DNA of 64,000 nucleotides from contig NZ_JH600070.1 in NCBI RefSeq assembly GCF_000245015.1, positions 1,289,284 through 1,353,283 of the forward strand. Direction: 5' to 3'. Made by a program: the position numbers and the translations under genes. The notes below the pieces were generated by a model. The model had not been told where the DNA came from. It was given only the letters and a program-made list of their open reading frames with translations, and did not search any database. This stretch comes from Beggiatoa alba B18LD (GTDB lineage: Bacteria; Pseudomonadota; Gammaproteobacteria; Beggiatoales; Beggiatoaceae). This document shows positions 26,324-35,881 of the stretch, piece by piece (the first letter of the stretch is position 1; every line of letters begins with the position of its first letter).

Positions 26324-26359
26324 AGGACAAGTAGAATCTGAAGTATGACTACTTGTCCT
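26324..26359 (-). terminator. Terminator of the 3HB-oligomer hydrolase gene
   Basis: AGGACAAGTAG pairs perfectly with CTACTTGTCCT (11 bp, 14-base loop). On the minus strand it is followed by TTTTTAG and lies about 60 bases after the stop at 26418. Confidence 0.75.
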
Positions 26360-26417
26360 AAAATAATGGCTGATAGTTTAAATGTGGTGAAAAATAGCGA
26401 GAATTTAAACCCTCACT

Positions 26418-28643
26418 TTATAAATCATTGCGACATTCAGGAATGGAGAGCGTTTGCCCATCAAAGGTAATTTGACAACTATATGTGCCATTATCCATTA
26501 GGGGTAAATTAGCCGTTGTCACTTTATTTGCGGTTGCACTGGGCGGCGTTGTAGGAATGACTTGGCTTTGTGGGAGTAAGGTACGATTGCGGAAATAACC
26601 ATATAAACGGTCTAACCCATTATAAAAATAGTAAACTAAAGGAACTTGGCTATTGAGTTCATACTGTTCATTTAACGCATCAAAATGATTTGCATTAGTC
26701 ACTTCAATGTAAGACAAATGACTTTGAGAGCCTTCAATTTGTTGATTTAAGCCATAGTAGGAGCGAGAGCTAAAATTGACATGCGCAAGCGCATCATCTT
26801 GACCGTGAATAATAATTGCAGGTTTGCCTCGTAAATTACCCGTTAAAATTGCTTCACTTAAACCTTCTTGCACACGTCGAGCATTATTTTGTTCTGTACT
26901 GGTTAAAGCACTGCCTTCAGTTGCAACAATACCAGTTGTGCCCGTGAATAAGCGACGTAAGCATAAAGCACCTTGCAAATACTCATCTAATAACCCATTG
27001 TTATTGATTGATTCCCGATAGGGAATACCACTGCCATTATTACCGTAGTTATTCACTAAATCCGTGCCACTGGTGGGCGGAAAGCCACTGCTGGATAAGT
27101 AATCATCCGTCAAATCATAAGCATATTTAGCCCGCACGGTGCTTGTATCAGGATTTGTCCCTGCATAACTATAGCCACATAGATTTTCTGTGACGCTAAA
27201 ACGTCCATAAGCGTTTGCATATAAAACGCTTAAACCTGCATACACGGAGCTATCCCAATATATATCGGACATCGCTGCTGTTGTGCTTAAAATGCCATAA
27301 TCTTTTAAACGTTGCCGTGCTTCTTCCGCTTGTGCGTTGATGGTTGTGCTGGTTAATAACCCTTGTGCATATAATGCACTACAACGTCCCCGCGAGCCTG
27401 CAATCTCTGACACGCTTGAGTTAACACTCGCACAAGGTTGGTAAATATTCTGATAAGTCAGTGCATCAAATAAACTTCTGCCATGTACTGCATTAAAATA
27501 ACTCGTTTTACCATATTTGATAGTGAACCCATTAGTATTGGCTAATTTTCTAGGGCTAATCGTAGGCGATAAAACCACTACCCCATCAATTAAGCCATTC
27601 GTATCCTGTTCTGCTGCTTGCAAAACCGCCTCACCACCTGTTGAGGTTGCTGCCGCAATGATTAACGTATTTTCCGCTGTTAAAACATTGCTTGATTGAC
27701 TAGAACCATAATTCTCTTCAAAATTTAAAACATACAAAGCAAATTCAATGGCATCAAGCAAATTCGCGCCCCATTCGGCTTCGGGATTTTTCTTTGAATG
27801 CGCGGCTTTATAAGCAATACGATAAGGATATGTGGAACTAAATGCCGCTAAATCTAAGGCATCAGAACCCTGAGCGACAAAATTCGGCGTAGTTGTCACA
27901 TCGCGAGCGGTTTCTGTGGCTAAACGGCGCACACCATCAATTAAAAAAACCGTGTTGGTGTTCAAATCATGTTCACCAACGCCCGCACCTTTATCGGTAT
28001 AAACCACCGCACAATTATTTTTTAATCCCCATTCCCCTGCTAGCCCGACCGCACTATAAATGCCACGAAATTCAGGGCTTGCCGTTGCAACAATGCAAGG
28101 AGAACTCACATTAAAATTATTAGGAATTTGCAACATGACAGATACATTTTTACCTGTTGTATCATCCAAATAGCCAAGATATTCTTTACCCGCTACTAAA
28201 CCATCTTCACTGGCTGGCATTGCAAATGCTGTTGTTGCCGTTGCGCCATATAATGTGCCGTATCCTGATGTTGTCCGCATATCATGGGTTGCTTGATATT
28301 GAGAAATCAGGGTTGCTTTACGAATTTCTGACGAAGTGGGATTAATGGGGTCTGTCCCTGTCGTAGGGGGGTTACGTAGTCCCCCAACACCGACCCCAGC
28401 CGTTAATAAATCATCACTTAATCCATCATATTGTGAAGTAATTAAGGTTTGTTTTTCGGTATCTGGTGTTGTTGACCCTCCTGAGTCGCTACCACCGCCA
28501 CCACCTAAACTCGCCACTCCTGCGGCGGCAGCGAGTCCTAAAATAATACCTAAGGTTGCATTACCATCTACACAACCACCCAATAAGGTGAGAGATAACA
28601 ATAAAGCAGAGGGTTTTAAAAACGAAAAATTACGTATGCGCAT
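26418..28643 (-). CDS. 3-hydroxybutyrate oligomer hydrolase, lipoprotein
   Basis: Hydrolyses water-soluble oligomers of D-3-hydroxybutyrate to the monomer during polyhydroxybutyrate (PHB) breakdown. The 741-residue sequence matches the 3HBOH family in TSTGGEAVLQAAEQDTNGLI (nucleophile Ser about 335), IYSAVGLAGEWGLKNNCAVV and PAIIIHGQDDALAHVNFSSR (C-terminal acid/His region). The N-terminus is a lipoprotein signal with lipobox LLGGC (Cys24), followed by a Gly/Ser/Thr-rich tether (GGGGGSDSGGS). So the enzyme should be anchored at the cell envelope and not in the cytoplasm. Single gene with its own terminator. Confidence 0.85.
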   Translation of the reverse strand: MRIRNFSFLKPSALLLSLTLLGGCVDGNATLGIILGLAAAAGVASLGGGGGSDSGGSTTPDTEKQTLITSQYDGLSDDLLTAGVGVGGLRNPPTTGTDPINPTSSEIRKATLISQYQATHDMRTTSGYGTLYGATATTAFAMPASEDGLVAGKEYLGYLDDTTGKNVSVMLQIPNNFNVSSPCIVATASPEFRGIYSAVGLAGEWGLKNNCAVVYTDKGAGVGEHDLNTNTVFLIDGVRRLATETARDVTTTPNFVAQGSDALDLAAFSSTYPYRIAYKAAHSKKNPEAEWGANLLDAIEFALYVLNFEENYGSSQSSNVLTAENTLIIAAATSTGGEAVLQAAEQDTNGLIDGVVVLSPTISPRKLANTNGFTIKYGKTSYFNAVHGRSLFDALTYQNIYQPCASVNSSVSEIAGSRGRCSALYAQGLLTSTTINAQAEEARQRLKDYGILSTTAAMSDIYWDSSVYAGLSVLYANAYGRFSVTENLCGYSYAGTNPDTSTVRAKYAYDLTDDYLSSSGFPPTSGTDLVNNYGNNGSGIPYRESINNNGLLDEYLQGALCLRRLFTGTTGIVATEGSALTSTEQNNARRVQEGLSEAILTGNLRGKPAIIIHGQDDALAHVNFSSRSYYGLNQQIEGSQSHLSYIEVTNANHFDALNEQYELNSQVPLVYYFYNGLDRLYGYFRNRTLLPQSQVIPTTPPSATANKVTTANLPLMDNGTYSCQITFDGQTLSIPECRNDL

Positions 28644-28754
28644 CTCGAAGGGTCTTCATCAAGTGAAACAAGATTACTGGTTGAGCGAAAATCTATGAGA
28701 ATAAAGTGAATTGATTTTTATTGGATATAACAGCTAATCGCTTGGTGTACCAAT

Positions 28755-28777
28755 AAAAAACCCGCCATTCAGCGGGC
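28755..28777 (-). terminator. Terminator after the REC-GGDEF-EAL gene
   Basis: CCCGC (28761-28765) pairs with GCGGG (28772-28776) around a short loop. Read on the minus strand it is followed by GTTTTTTATTG, a standard intrinsic terminator about 90 bases past the stop at 28863. Confidence 0.7.
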
Positions 28778-28862
28778 ATATAAGTGATATGCATCTTAAC
28801 ATTATTCTTGATAGGTTTCAGGATTATCGCTATCACTTAATTTGCAAAAATGCTAGCACTGT

Positions 28863-30608
28863 TTAGCTATATGGTGCAGATTGGAAAATGCTTTCTCTCG
28901 TTAAAATACTTTCAATACATTGTGCAGGTACAGGTGGACTGAACAAATAACCCTGTGCCATTTCGCATTTGTGGAAATGTAAAAATGCTAATTGTTCTAC
29001 TTCTTCCACACCTTCTGCAATAATCGATAAGTTTAAGCTGTGCGCCATCGCAATAATGGCTGTTGTAATCGCTGCATCGTCTTTGTCGATACAAATGTCT
29101 TTAATAAAAGAACGGTCTATCTTTAATGTGTTGACAGGAAAACGTTTTAAATAATTCAGTGCTGAGTAACCCGTTCCAAAATCATCAATGGCGATTTGTA
29201 CGCCCATTTCCTGCAATTCTTTTAAAACTTTATAACAATTATGCGCACTTTCATCGCCAATAAATAAACTTTCAGTCACTTCTAATTCCAATAAAGTCGG
29301 CGGAAAATGGGTATATTCTAAAATCTCTTGAATTTTGCTTAATAAACTGGATTGCTGAAATTGACGGCTAGAAATATTTACTGCAATCCGTACAGGCGGT
29401 AACCCCCTATCTAGCCAATCTTTGCCTTGTTGGCAAGCCGTGTGTAGTACCCATTCACCAATAGGAACAATAAGCCCCATCTCTTCTGCGAGCGGAATAA
29501 AACGGTCAGGCGGAACCATGCCCCCAAGCTCCGTATTTTCCCAGCGTAATAAGGCTTCTAAACCCGCAACCCGTTTACCCACTAACTCAATTTGTGGTTG
29601 ATAATATAAACGTAATTCGTCCCGCTCTAACACTTTACGTAATTGATTTTCAAAAACGAGGCGTTTGACAGCGGCATCATTCATTTCTACTTTAAAGAAT
29701 TGATAATTATTTTTACCCTGAGCTTTTGCGCGTGAGCGTGCAACATTCGCATTGCGCAATAAATTCTGTGTATCCTCGCCATCACTGGGATAAATACTAA
29801 TTCCCACACTGGCAGTGATTACAACCTCATGTTGCTTTTCTAATGTAATCGGCTGGCGAATGGTTTCTAATAATTCTTGGGCGACGTGGCTGGCTTCTTT
29901 AATCGGATTTTGTGTTGTTTGTAAAATTAATAAGAACTCATCGCCCGCCATTCGTGCGGTAATTGTCCCTTTAGGCGCGTGTAAACTGCGTAAACGATAA
30001 GCAACTTCGCGCAAAAGTTGGTCGCCAAAATTATGCCCTAATGATTCATTAATGATTTGTATGCCGTCTAAATCCAATGACATCAGGGCAAAAGTAGAAT
30101 GGCTATGGCTTGCATTTTCAATCGTTTGACGTAAATGTTCTAAAACAAGATTTCGGTTGGGCAAGCCTGTCAAAACGTCATAATTGGCTAAATAGACTAA
30201 CTGTTCTTCTGTTTCTACTAAACGGCGATAACGATTTAAACGGGTAATTGTTCGCACACGCGCCCGTAATTCAGCACGGTCAAACGGTTTACTCATAAAG
30301 TCATCAGCCCCTACTTCAATACCGCGCAATCGTGATTCTCTATCGTCTAATGCGGTAATCATCACAATGGGCAACTCTGCTAGTTTAGGATTCGTGCGTA
30401 AGTGCAGACACACTTCAAAGCCATCCATACCAGGCATCATGACATCTAATAACATCAAATCAGGGACAACCTCTTCTGCTTTTCGCAATGCTTCTTCACC
30501 GCTTTCCGCAAAAATAAGGTTGTATCCTTCTGATTCTAAAAGCACTTCAACGGTATAACGTGAAACGATTTCATCATCAACAATGAGTACTGTGCTTTTA
30601 TCCGCCAT
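28863..30608 (-). CDS. Response regulator with GGDEF and EAL domains
   Basis: A 581-residue cytoplasmic protein. A receiver domain occupies residues 5-120 (VLIVDDE, phospho-Asp in LMLLDVMMPGMDG, Lys in FMSKPFDRAEL). A GGDEF domain at about 145-305 has the active-site loop AGDEF (first Gly replaced by Ala). An EAL domain at about 325-570 carries EALLRWEN and IDDFGTGYSALNYLKR, the phosphodiesterase signatures. It should turn over c-di-GMP under control of phosphorylation; the EAL side looks intact, while cyclase activity is uncertain. ATG 30608 directly precedes the receiver; the frame is open to 30665. The lone receiver gene lies immediately upstream. Confidence 0.92.
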   Translation of the reverse strand: MADKSTVLIVDDEIVSRYTVEVLLESEGYNLIFAESGEEALRKAEEVVPDLMLLDVMMPGMDGFEVCLHLRTNPKLAELPIVMITALDDRESRLRGIEVGADDFMSKPFDRAELRARVRTITRLNRYRRLVETEEQLVYLANYDVLTGLPNRNLVLEHLRQTIENASHSHSTFALMSLDLDGIQIINESLGHNFGDQLLREVAYRLRSLHAPKGTITARMAGDEFLLILQTTQNPIKEASHVAQELLETIRQPITLEKQHEVVITASVGISIYPSDGEDTQNLLRNANVARSRAKAQGKNNYQFFKVEMNDAAVKRLVFENQLRKVLERDELRLYYQPQIELVGKRVAGLEALLRWENTELGGMVPPDRFIPLAEEMGLIVPIGEWVLHTACQQGKDWLDRGLPPVRIAVNISSRQFQQSSLLSKIQEILEYTHFPPTLLELEVTESLFIGDESAHNCYKVLKELQEMGVQIAIDDFGTGYSALNYLKRFPVNTLKIDRSFIKDICIDKDDAAITTAIIAMAHSLNLSIIAEGVEEVEQLAFLHFHKCEMAQGYLFSPPVPAQCIESILTRESIFQSAPYS

Positions 30609-30651
30609 AATTGAGTCGCTAAGATTCGTAAATTGAAGTGGCGTAAATTTG

Positions 30652-31035
30652 TTACCGAGTAACAATTAACTTTTGTATCCGTGCTTGTAAATCCGCACGA
30701 TTAAACGGCTTACAAATCACGTCATTTGCTCCAACATCTAAGCAACGCTGTTTAGCGGTTGGGTCGTCCCATGCTGTAATCATAATCACGGGTATTTGTG
30801 CCAATTTGGCATTTGCGCGTAAACGACGACAGACTTCAAAACCATTCATACCAGGCATCATGACATCTAAAATCATTAATACGGGATGAATAGACTCAGC
30901 TTTGTCTAATCCCTGCGCGCCGTCTTCTGCAAAGAAAAGCTGATATTCGTCTGACTCCAACAACGCTTCTAAGCTAGAACGCGATACAATTTCATCATCC
31001 ACAATGAGAAGTGGTATTTTCTCTTGAGTTTGCAT
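30652..31035 (-). CDS. Stand-alone response regulator receiver
   Basis: The 127 residues form one CheY-like domain: LLIVDDEIVSR, phospho-Asp in LMILDVMMPGMNGFEVCRRL, switch Thr in MITAWDD, and Lys in VICKPFNRAD. It is very similar to the receiver of the following gene (same VDDEIVSR and DVMMPGM blocks), which suggests that the pair arose by duplication. No kinase is encoded beside it. It probably acts as a phosphate sink or signals through another partner. Confidence 0.88.
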   Translation of the reverse strand: MQTQEKIPLLIVDDEIVSRSSLEALLESDEYQLFFAEDGAQGLDKAESIHPVLMILDVMMPGMNGFEVCRRLRANAKLAQIPVIMITAWDDPTAKQRCLDVGANDVICKPFNRADLQARIQKLIVTR

Positions 31036-31503
31036 AAGACTAGTTTCCGTAGAAGGTAATTCGACCTTTATAAAAATGTATCTGTCACGTAAAACCGAAC
31101 CAAACTCGTAAGAATAACAAGTGAGTTGATTTGATATTCTATCAATTAATTAGCACTGTTAGGAAAGATATAATAACGGCTTTTTAAAAAACGAGTGTCT
31201 TTTTGTGCATTACAAATGTCGCAGTACATGTTGTTTAAACGTCTTCCTTTCATCATTCATGACAATACTATTTATTACAACATGATTACAGTAAACCGTT
31301 TTATAACATGTGTTGATTTGTCCAAGCGTGATATTTTAACCATTGCCAATTATTCTCGCAAAGCAATAATTTATTTGAAAAAACAATAAAATAAATAGTT
31401 ATGCTTAACGTAATTCATGCCTAAACTATGCCAATATTTAAGAAAAAGTGTGTAACTTTTTAGAGGGTATATTAAGTGGATACCCTGTGTAACAGTTTTT
31501 AAG
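31036..31503. other. Intergenic region with a hairpin between direct repeats
   Basis: About 470 AT-rich bases. A hairpin AGGGTAT / ATACCCT (31464-31486) is bracketed by direct repeats GTGTAAC at 31450-31456 and 31487-31493. On the minus strand it lies 18 bases after the glmM stop but lacks a good T-run. The 64-codon open frame at 31195-31389 has no ribosome-binding site or family and is not called. Confidence 0.4.
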
Positions 31504-32868
31504 TTAAGGTGAAATCATAGACATTGCTGTTGTCCGAATTACATCGGCTAACGTTTCTACAACGGTTTTAACTTGCTGTAAATCCTCGCCTTCCACCATC
31601 ACACGGATTAAAGGTTCTGTCCCTGATGGACGGAGTAAAACCCGCCCTTGTTGTGCAAGACTTTGTTCTGCTACTTGTAAGGCTTTTTGAATCACAGGCA
31701 ATTGCAGGAGTTTTGCGCCTTCTTTCACAGGGACATTAATCATTTGTTGCGGGAGTTTGTGCATTCCTTGCTTTAATTCATGCACGCTTAAACCTGTTTG
31801 TCGACTGATTTCTAAAACTTGTAACGCCGTGATAATCCCATCGCCTGTCGTGGTGCGGTCTAAACAAATCACATGCCCTGATGATTCTCCGCCTAAATAT
31901 CCGCCAACTTGTTGTAACAGTTCTAAAACATAACGGTCGCCAACTGCCGCACGGTGAAAATCGATTCCTCGATTTTTTAAGGCTTTTTCTAAGCCAAAAT
32001 TGCTCATTAAAGTACCAACTACCGCCCCTTGTAACTGTCCCGCTTGATGGCGAGCATTGGCAATAATAAAGAGTAATTCATCGCCGTCGACGATTTCGCC
32101 CTGATGGTCGACCATGATAACGCGGTCGCCATCCCCATCTAGGGCAATGCCTAAATCTGCATGGCGTTCTAAAACCATCTCACGTAATTTTTGCGGTTGG
32201 GTTGCGCCAACGCCTTCATTGATATTTAAACCATTGGGTTGTGCGCCTATCGTTGTAACTTGTGCACCGAGTTCTTCAAACACAGCGGGGGCGATGTTAT
32301 AAGTAGCCCCATGAGCGCAATCGACAACTAATTTTAATCCTTTTAAATCCGTATCATATAAAATTGTACGTTTGCAGAATTCGATATAACGTCCCCGTGC
32401 ATCGTTGACCCGTTCAGCTTTGCCAAATTTATCTGCGCTTGCCATTTGCATCGGTTGTTCTAACGCGGCTTCAATGGCTAATTCAACATCATCAGGTAAT
32501 TTAGTCCCACGACTGGAAAAGAATTTTATGCCGTTGTCTTGGTAGGGATTATGCGAAGCACTGATAACAATGCCTGCTTGGGCGTGAAAAGTGCGGGTTA
32601 AATAGGCAATACCGGGGGTCGGCATAGGGCCCAGTAGCGCGACATCCATGCCCGCAGCGGATAAACCAGCTTCTAGCGCGGATTCAAACATATAACCAGA
32701 AATCCGTGTGTCTTTACCAATAATAACTTTATTACGCCCTTTGCCCTTGGCTAAGACTTGCCCTGCTGCCCATCCCAGTTTTAAAACAAATTCAGGGGTA
32801 ATGGGATATTCTCCGACCATCCCTCGAATACCATCTGTGCCAAAGTATTTACGTTCTTGTTTTTTCAT
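31504..32868 (-). CDS. glmM: Phosphoglucosamine mutase
   Basis: Interconverts glucosamine 6-phosphate and glucosamine 1-phosphate for UDP-GlcNAc synthesis. The 454 residues match Glm[11 protein letters not shown] at the N-terminus, the phosphoserine loop [15 protein letters not shown] (about Ser 102), the Mg site DGDGDRV, and the sugar and phosphate loops GGESSGH and [18 protein letters not shown] 32868 gives the conserved [13 protein letters not shown] start; the frame is open to 32910. No folP or ftsH neighbour, unlike E. coli. Confidence 0.96.
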   Translation of the reverse strand: MKKQERKYFGTDGIRGMVGEYPITPEFVLKLGWAAGQVLAKGKGRNKVIIGKDTRISGYMFESALEAGLSAAGMDVALLGPMPTPGIAYLTRTFHAQAGIVISASHNPYQDNGIKFFSSRGTKLPDDVELAIEAALEQPMQMASADKFGKAERVNDARGRYIEFCKRTILYDTDLKGLKLVVDCAHGATYNIAPAVFEELGAQVTTIGAQPNGLNINEGVGATQPQKLREMVLERHADLGIALDGDGDRVIMVDHQGEIVDGDELLFIIANARHQAGQLQGAVVGTLMSNFGLEKALKNRGIDFHRAAVGDRYVLELLQQVGGYLGGESSGHVICLDRTTTGDGIITALQVLEISRQTGLSVHELKQGMHKLPQQMINVPVKEGAKLLQLPVIQKALQVAEQSLAQQGRVLLRPSGTEPLIRVMVEGEDLQQVKTVVETLADVIRTTAMSMISP

Positions 32869-32961
32869 AGTTTTAGTAAACCTAGTGACAAATGCGGTGC
32901 TGATTATCACCGCATTTGCTTACTAAAAATAATTAGTGGCTTAATACGTGAGTAAAGCGTT

Positions 32962-33038
32962 TATAGTAAACGCACTATAAAACGATGCGAAGGACTGGCA
33001 GTCCTAAATTTAAATCACTTTGTGGTACGTTTACTATA
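32962..33038. repeat. Family-A repeat, shorter copy
   Basis: This 77-bp copy has ends TATAGTAAACGCAC and, from the right, TATAGTAAACGTACC, which agree better with each other than those of the 624 copy. It has only one AGGACTGGCAGTCCT palindrome in the centre. Its right end is the base before the argB stop codon, so argB now ends at the element boundary. Confidence 0.78.
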
Positions 33039-34019
<981 letters not shown>

Positions 34020-34033
34020 TTACTTGATGAAAA

Positions 34034-34055
34034 AAGGGCGATTTGATTCGCCCTT
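34034..34055 (-). terminator. Terminator of the fumarase gene
   Basis: A perfect 8-bp stem AAGGGCGA / TCGCCCTT with a 6-base loop; on the minus strand it runs into TTTTTCATC. It begins 18 bases after the fumarase stop and separates it from argB. Confidence 0.85.
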
Positions 34056-34072
34056 AATTTTTCTATTGGCTA

Positions 34073-35596
34073 TTAACCTGCATTGACAGGAATTTTACCA
34101 ATTTTTGCTTGCCATTCAGCAGGACCTGTTTTATGAACAGACGTTCCCGCAGAATCGACTGCAACAGTAACAGGCATATCTTGTACATCAAACTCATAAA
34201 TCGCTTCCATGCCTAAGTCACCAAAAGCGACAACGCGGGATGAACGAATGGCTTTAGAGACTAAATAAGCCGCGCCACCCACTGCCATTAAGTAAACGGC
34301 TTTGTGTTTTTTAATCGCATCAATGGCTTTATCACCGCGTTCTGCCTTGCCAACCATGCCCAATAAGCCTGTTTTGGCAAGCATCATTTCGGTGAATTTG
34401 TCCATACGGGTGGCAGTGGTAGGGCCTGCAGGACCTACGACTTCATCGCGGACAGCATCAACGGGGCCGACATAGTAAATAAAGCGGTTGTTAAAGTCCA
34501 CGCCTTCGGGTAAGCCTTTCCCTTGGGCAAATAAGTCGGCAATGCGTTTATGTGCCGCATCGCGCCCTGTCAGCAATTTACCATTGAGTAGTAAGCGTTC
34601 ACCGGGTTGCCATTGCAGAATTTCTTCGCGGGTGACGGTGTCTAAATTAACACGACGGGTTTGTAAACCAGCTGCCCATGTGACCTGTGGCCAATCTTCT
34701 AATTTTGGGGCTTCTAAATTTGCAGGACCTGAGCCGTCTAAATAGAAATGGGCGTGACGGGTGGCGGCACAGTTGGGAATCATAGCGACGGGTAAAGATG
34801 CCGCATGGGTAGGATAATCAAGGATTTTAATATCTAATACCGTGGTTAAACCGCCTAAGCCTTGCGCACCAATGCCTAAAGCGTTGACTTTTTCGTATAA
34901 CTCTAAGCGTAATTCTTCAACGCGATTTTTCGCACCACGGGCTTTGAGTTCATGAATATCAACATGCTCCATTAAGGCTTCTTTTGCCAGTAACACGGCT
35001 TTTTCTGCTGTTCCACCGATGCCTATACCTAAAATACCGGGAGGACACCAGCCCGCGCCCATTTTTGGCACAGTTTCTAATACCCAATCGACAATGCTAT
35101 CGCTAGGATTGAGCATGGTAAATTTGGTTTTATTTTCAGAACCGCCCCCTTTCGCCGCGACTTTAACCTCGACTTTATCACCAGATACAAGTTCAACATG
35201 TACCACACCAGGCGTATTATCGCGGGTATTTTTGCGACTGCCAGCGGGGTCACTAACGACGGAAGCGCGGAGAGTGTTATCAGGATGGTTATACGCACGG
35301 CGAATGCCTTCATCGACCATTTCTTGAATGCTATGTTTAGCCTCAAAACGAACATCCATGCCGATTTTTAAAAAGACCACACAGATGCCCGTGTCTTGAC
35401 AGATGGGGCGATGACCTTCAGCACTCATGCGGGAATTAACCAGAATTTGTGCCATAGCATCTTTAGCAGCGGCGGATTCTTCGCGCTCGTAAGCCTCGCC
35501 TAAGGCTTGGATATAATCTAAGGGATGATAGTAAGAAATAAACTGAAAGGCATCAGCGATACTTTGAACGAAATCTTCTTCACGAATGACTGTCAT
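34073..35596 (-). CDS. fumA: Class I (iron-sulfur) fumarate hydratase
   Basis: Interconverts fumarate and malate in the citric acid cycle. The 507 residues match the single-chain class I enzyme: an N-terminal alpha part with ICQDTGICVVFLKIG, GGGSENKTKFTMLNPS, WCPPGILGIGIGG and MIPNCAATRHAHF (cluster cysteines), and a C-terminal beta part with VGPAGPTTATRMDKF. The [4Fe-4S] cluster makes it oxygen-sensitive. Monocistronic, with a good terminator. Confidence 0.95.
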   Translation of the reverse strand: MTVIREEDFVQSIADAFQFISYYHPLDYIQALGEAYEREESAAAKDAMAQILVNSRMSAEGHRPICQDTGICVVFLKIGMDVRFEAKHSIQEMVDEGIRRAYNHPDNTLRASVVSDPAGSRKNTRDNTPGVVHVELVSGDKVEVKVAAKGGGSENKTKFTMLNPSDSIVDWVLETVPKMGAGWCPPGILGIGIGGTAEKAVLLAKEALMEHVDIHELKARGAKNRVEELRLELYEKVNALGIGAQGLGGLTTVLDIKILDYPTHAASLPVAMIPNCAATRHAHFYLDGSGPANLEAPKLEDWPQVTWAAGLQTRRVNLDTVTREEILQWQPGERLLLNGKLLTGRDAAHKRIADLFAQGKGLPEGVDFNNRFIYYVGPVDAVRDEVVGPAGPTTATRMDKFTEMMLAKTGLLGMVGKAERGDKAIDAIKKHKAVYLMAVGGAAYLVSKAIRSSRVVAFGDLGMEAIYEFDVQDMPVTVAVDSAGTSVHKTGPAEWQAKIGKIPVNAG

Positions 35597-35881
35597 GGGG
35601 GTGTCCTACTTATGGTGTCAATAAAGTATTTATTATAACGCAAGCGTCAACTTGTCGGCATGTCTTTCCAAATATTGCATCAATGGGCGGAGATACCTTT
35701 TATCTAGTTCTTATATCCTTGAATCTTAGCAAAACTTGTTTTATGGGGTTTTCTTAACCAGTGTTTAAGATAAGCATCAAATTTGTTTTTCTTTAATATC
35801 TAGGGATATGCAATTTTTGACGAATTGACAAATAAATTTTAATGATTATCAATCTATTACTATCAGAAGTGTCATTATTAT

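Noticed and set aside
31195-31389. 64-codon plus-strand frame in the gap before glmM
   Set aside because: No Shine-Dalgarno, low-complexity AT-rich composition and no recognisable family.
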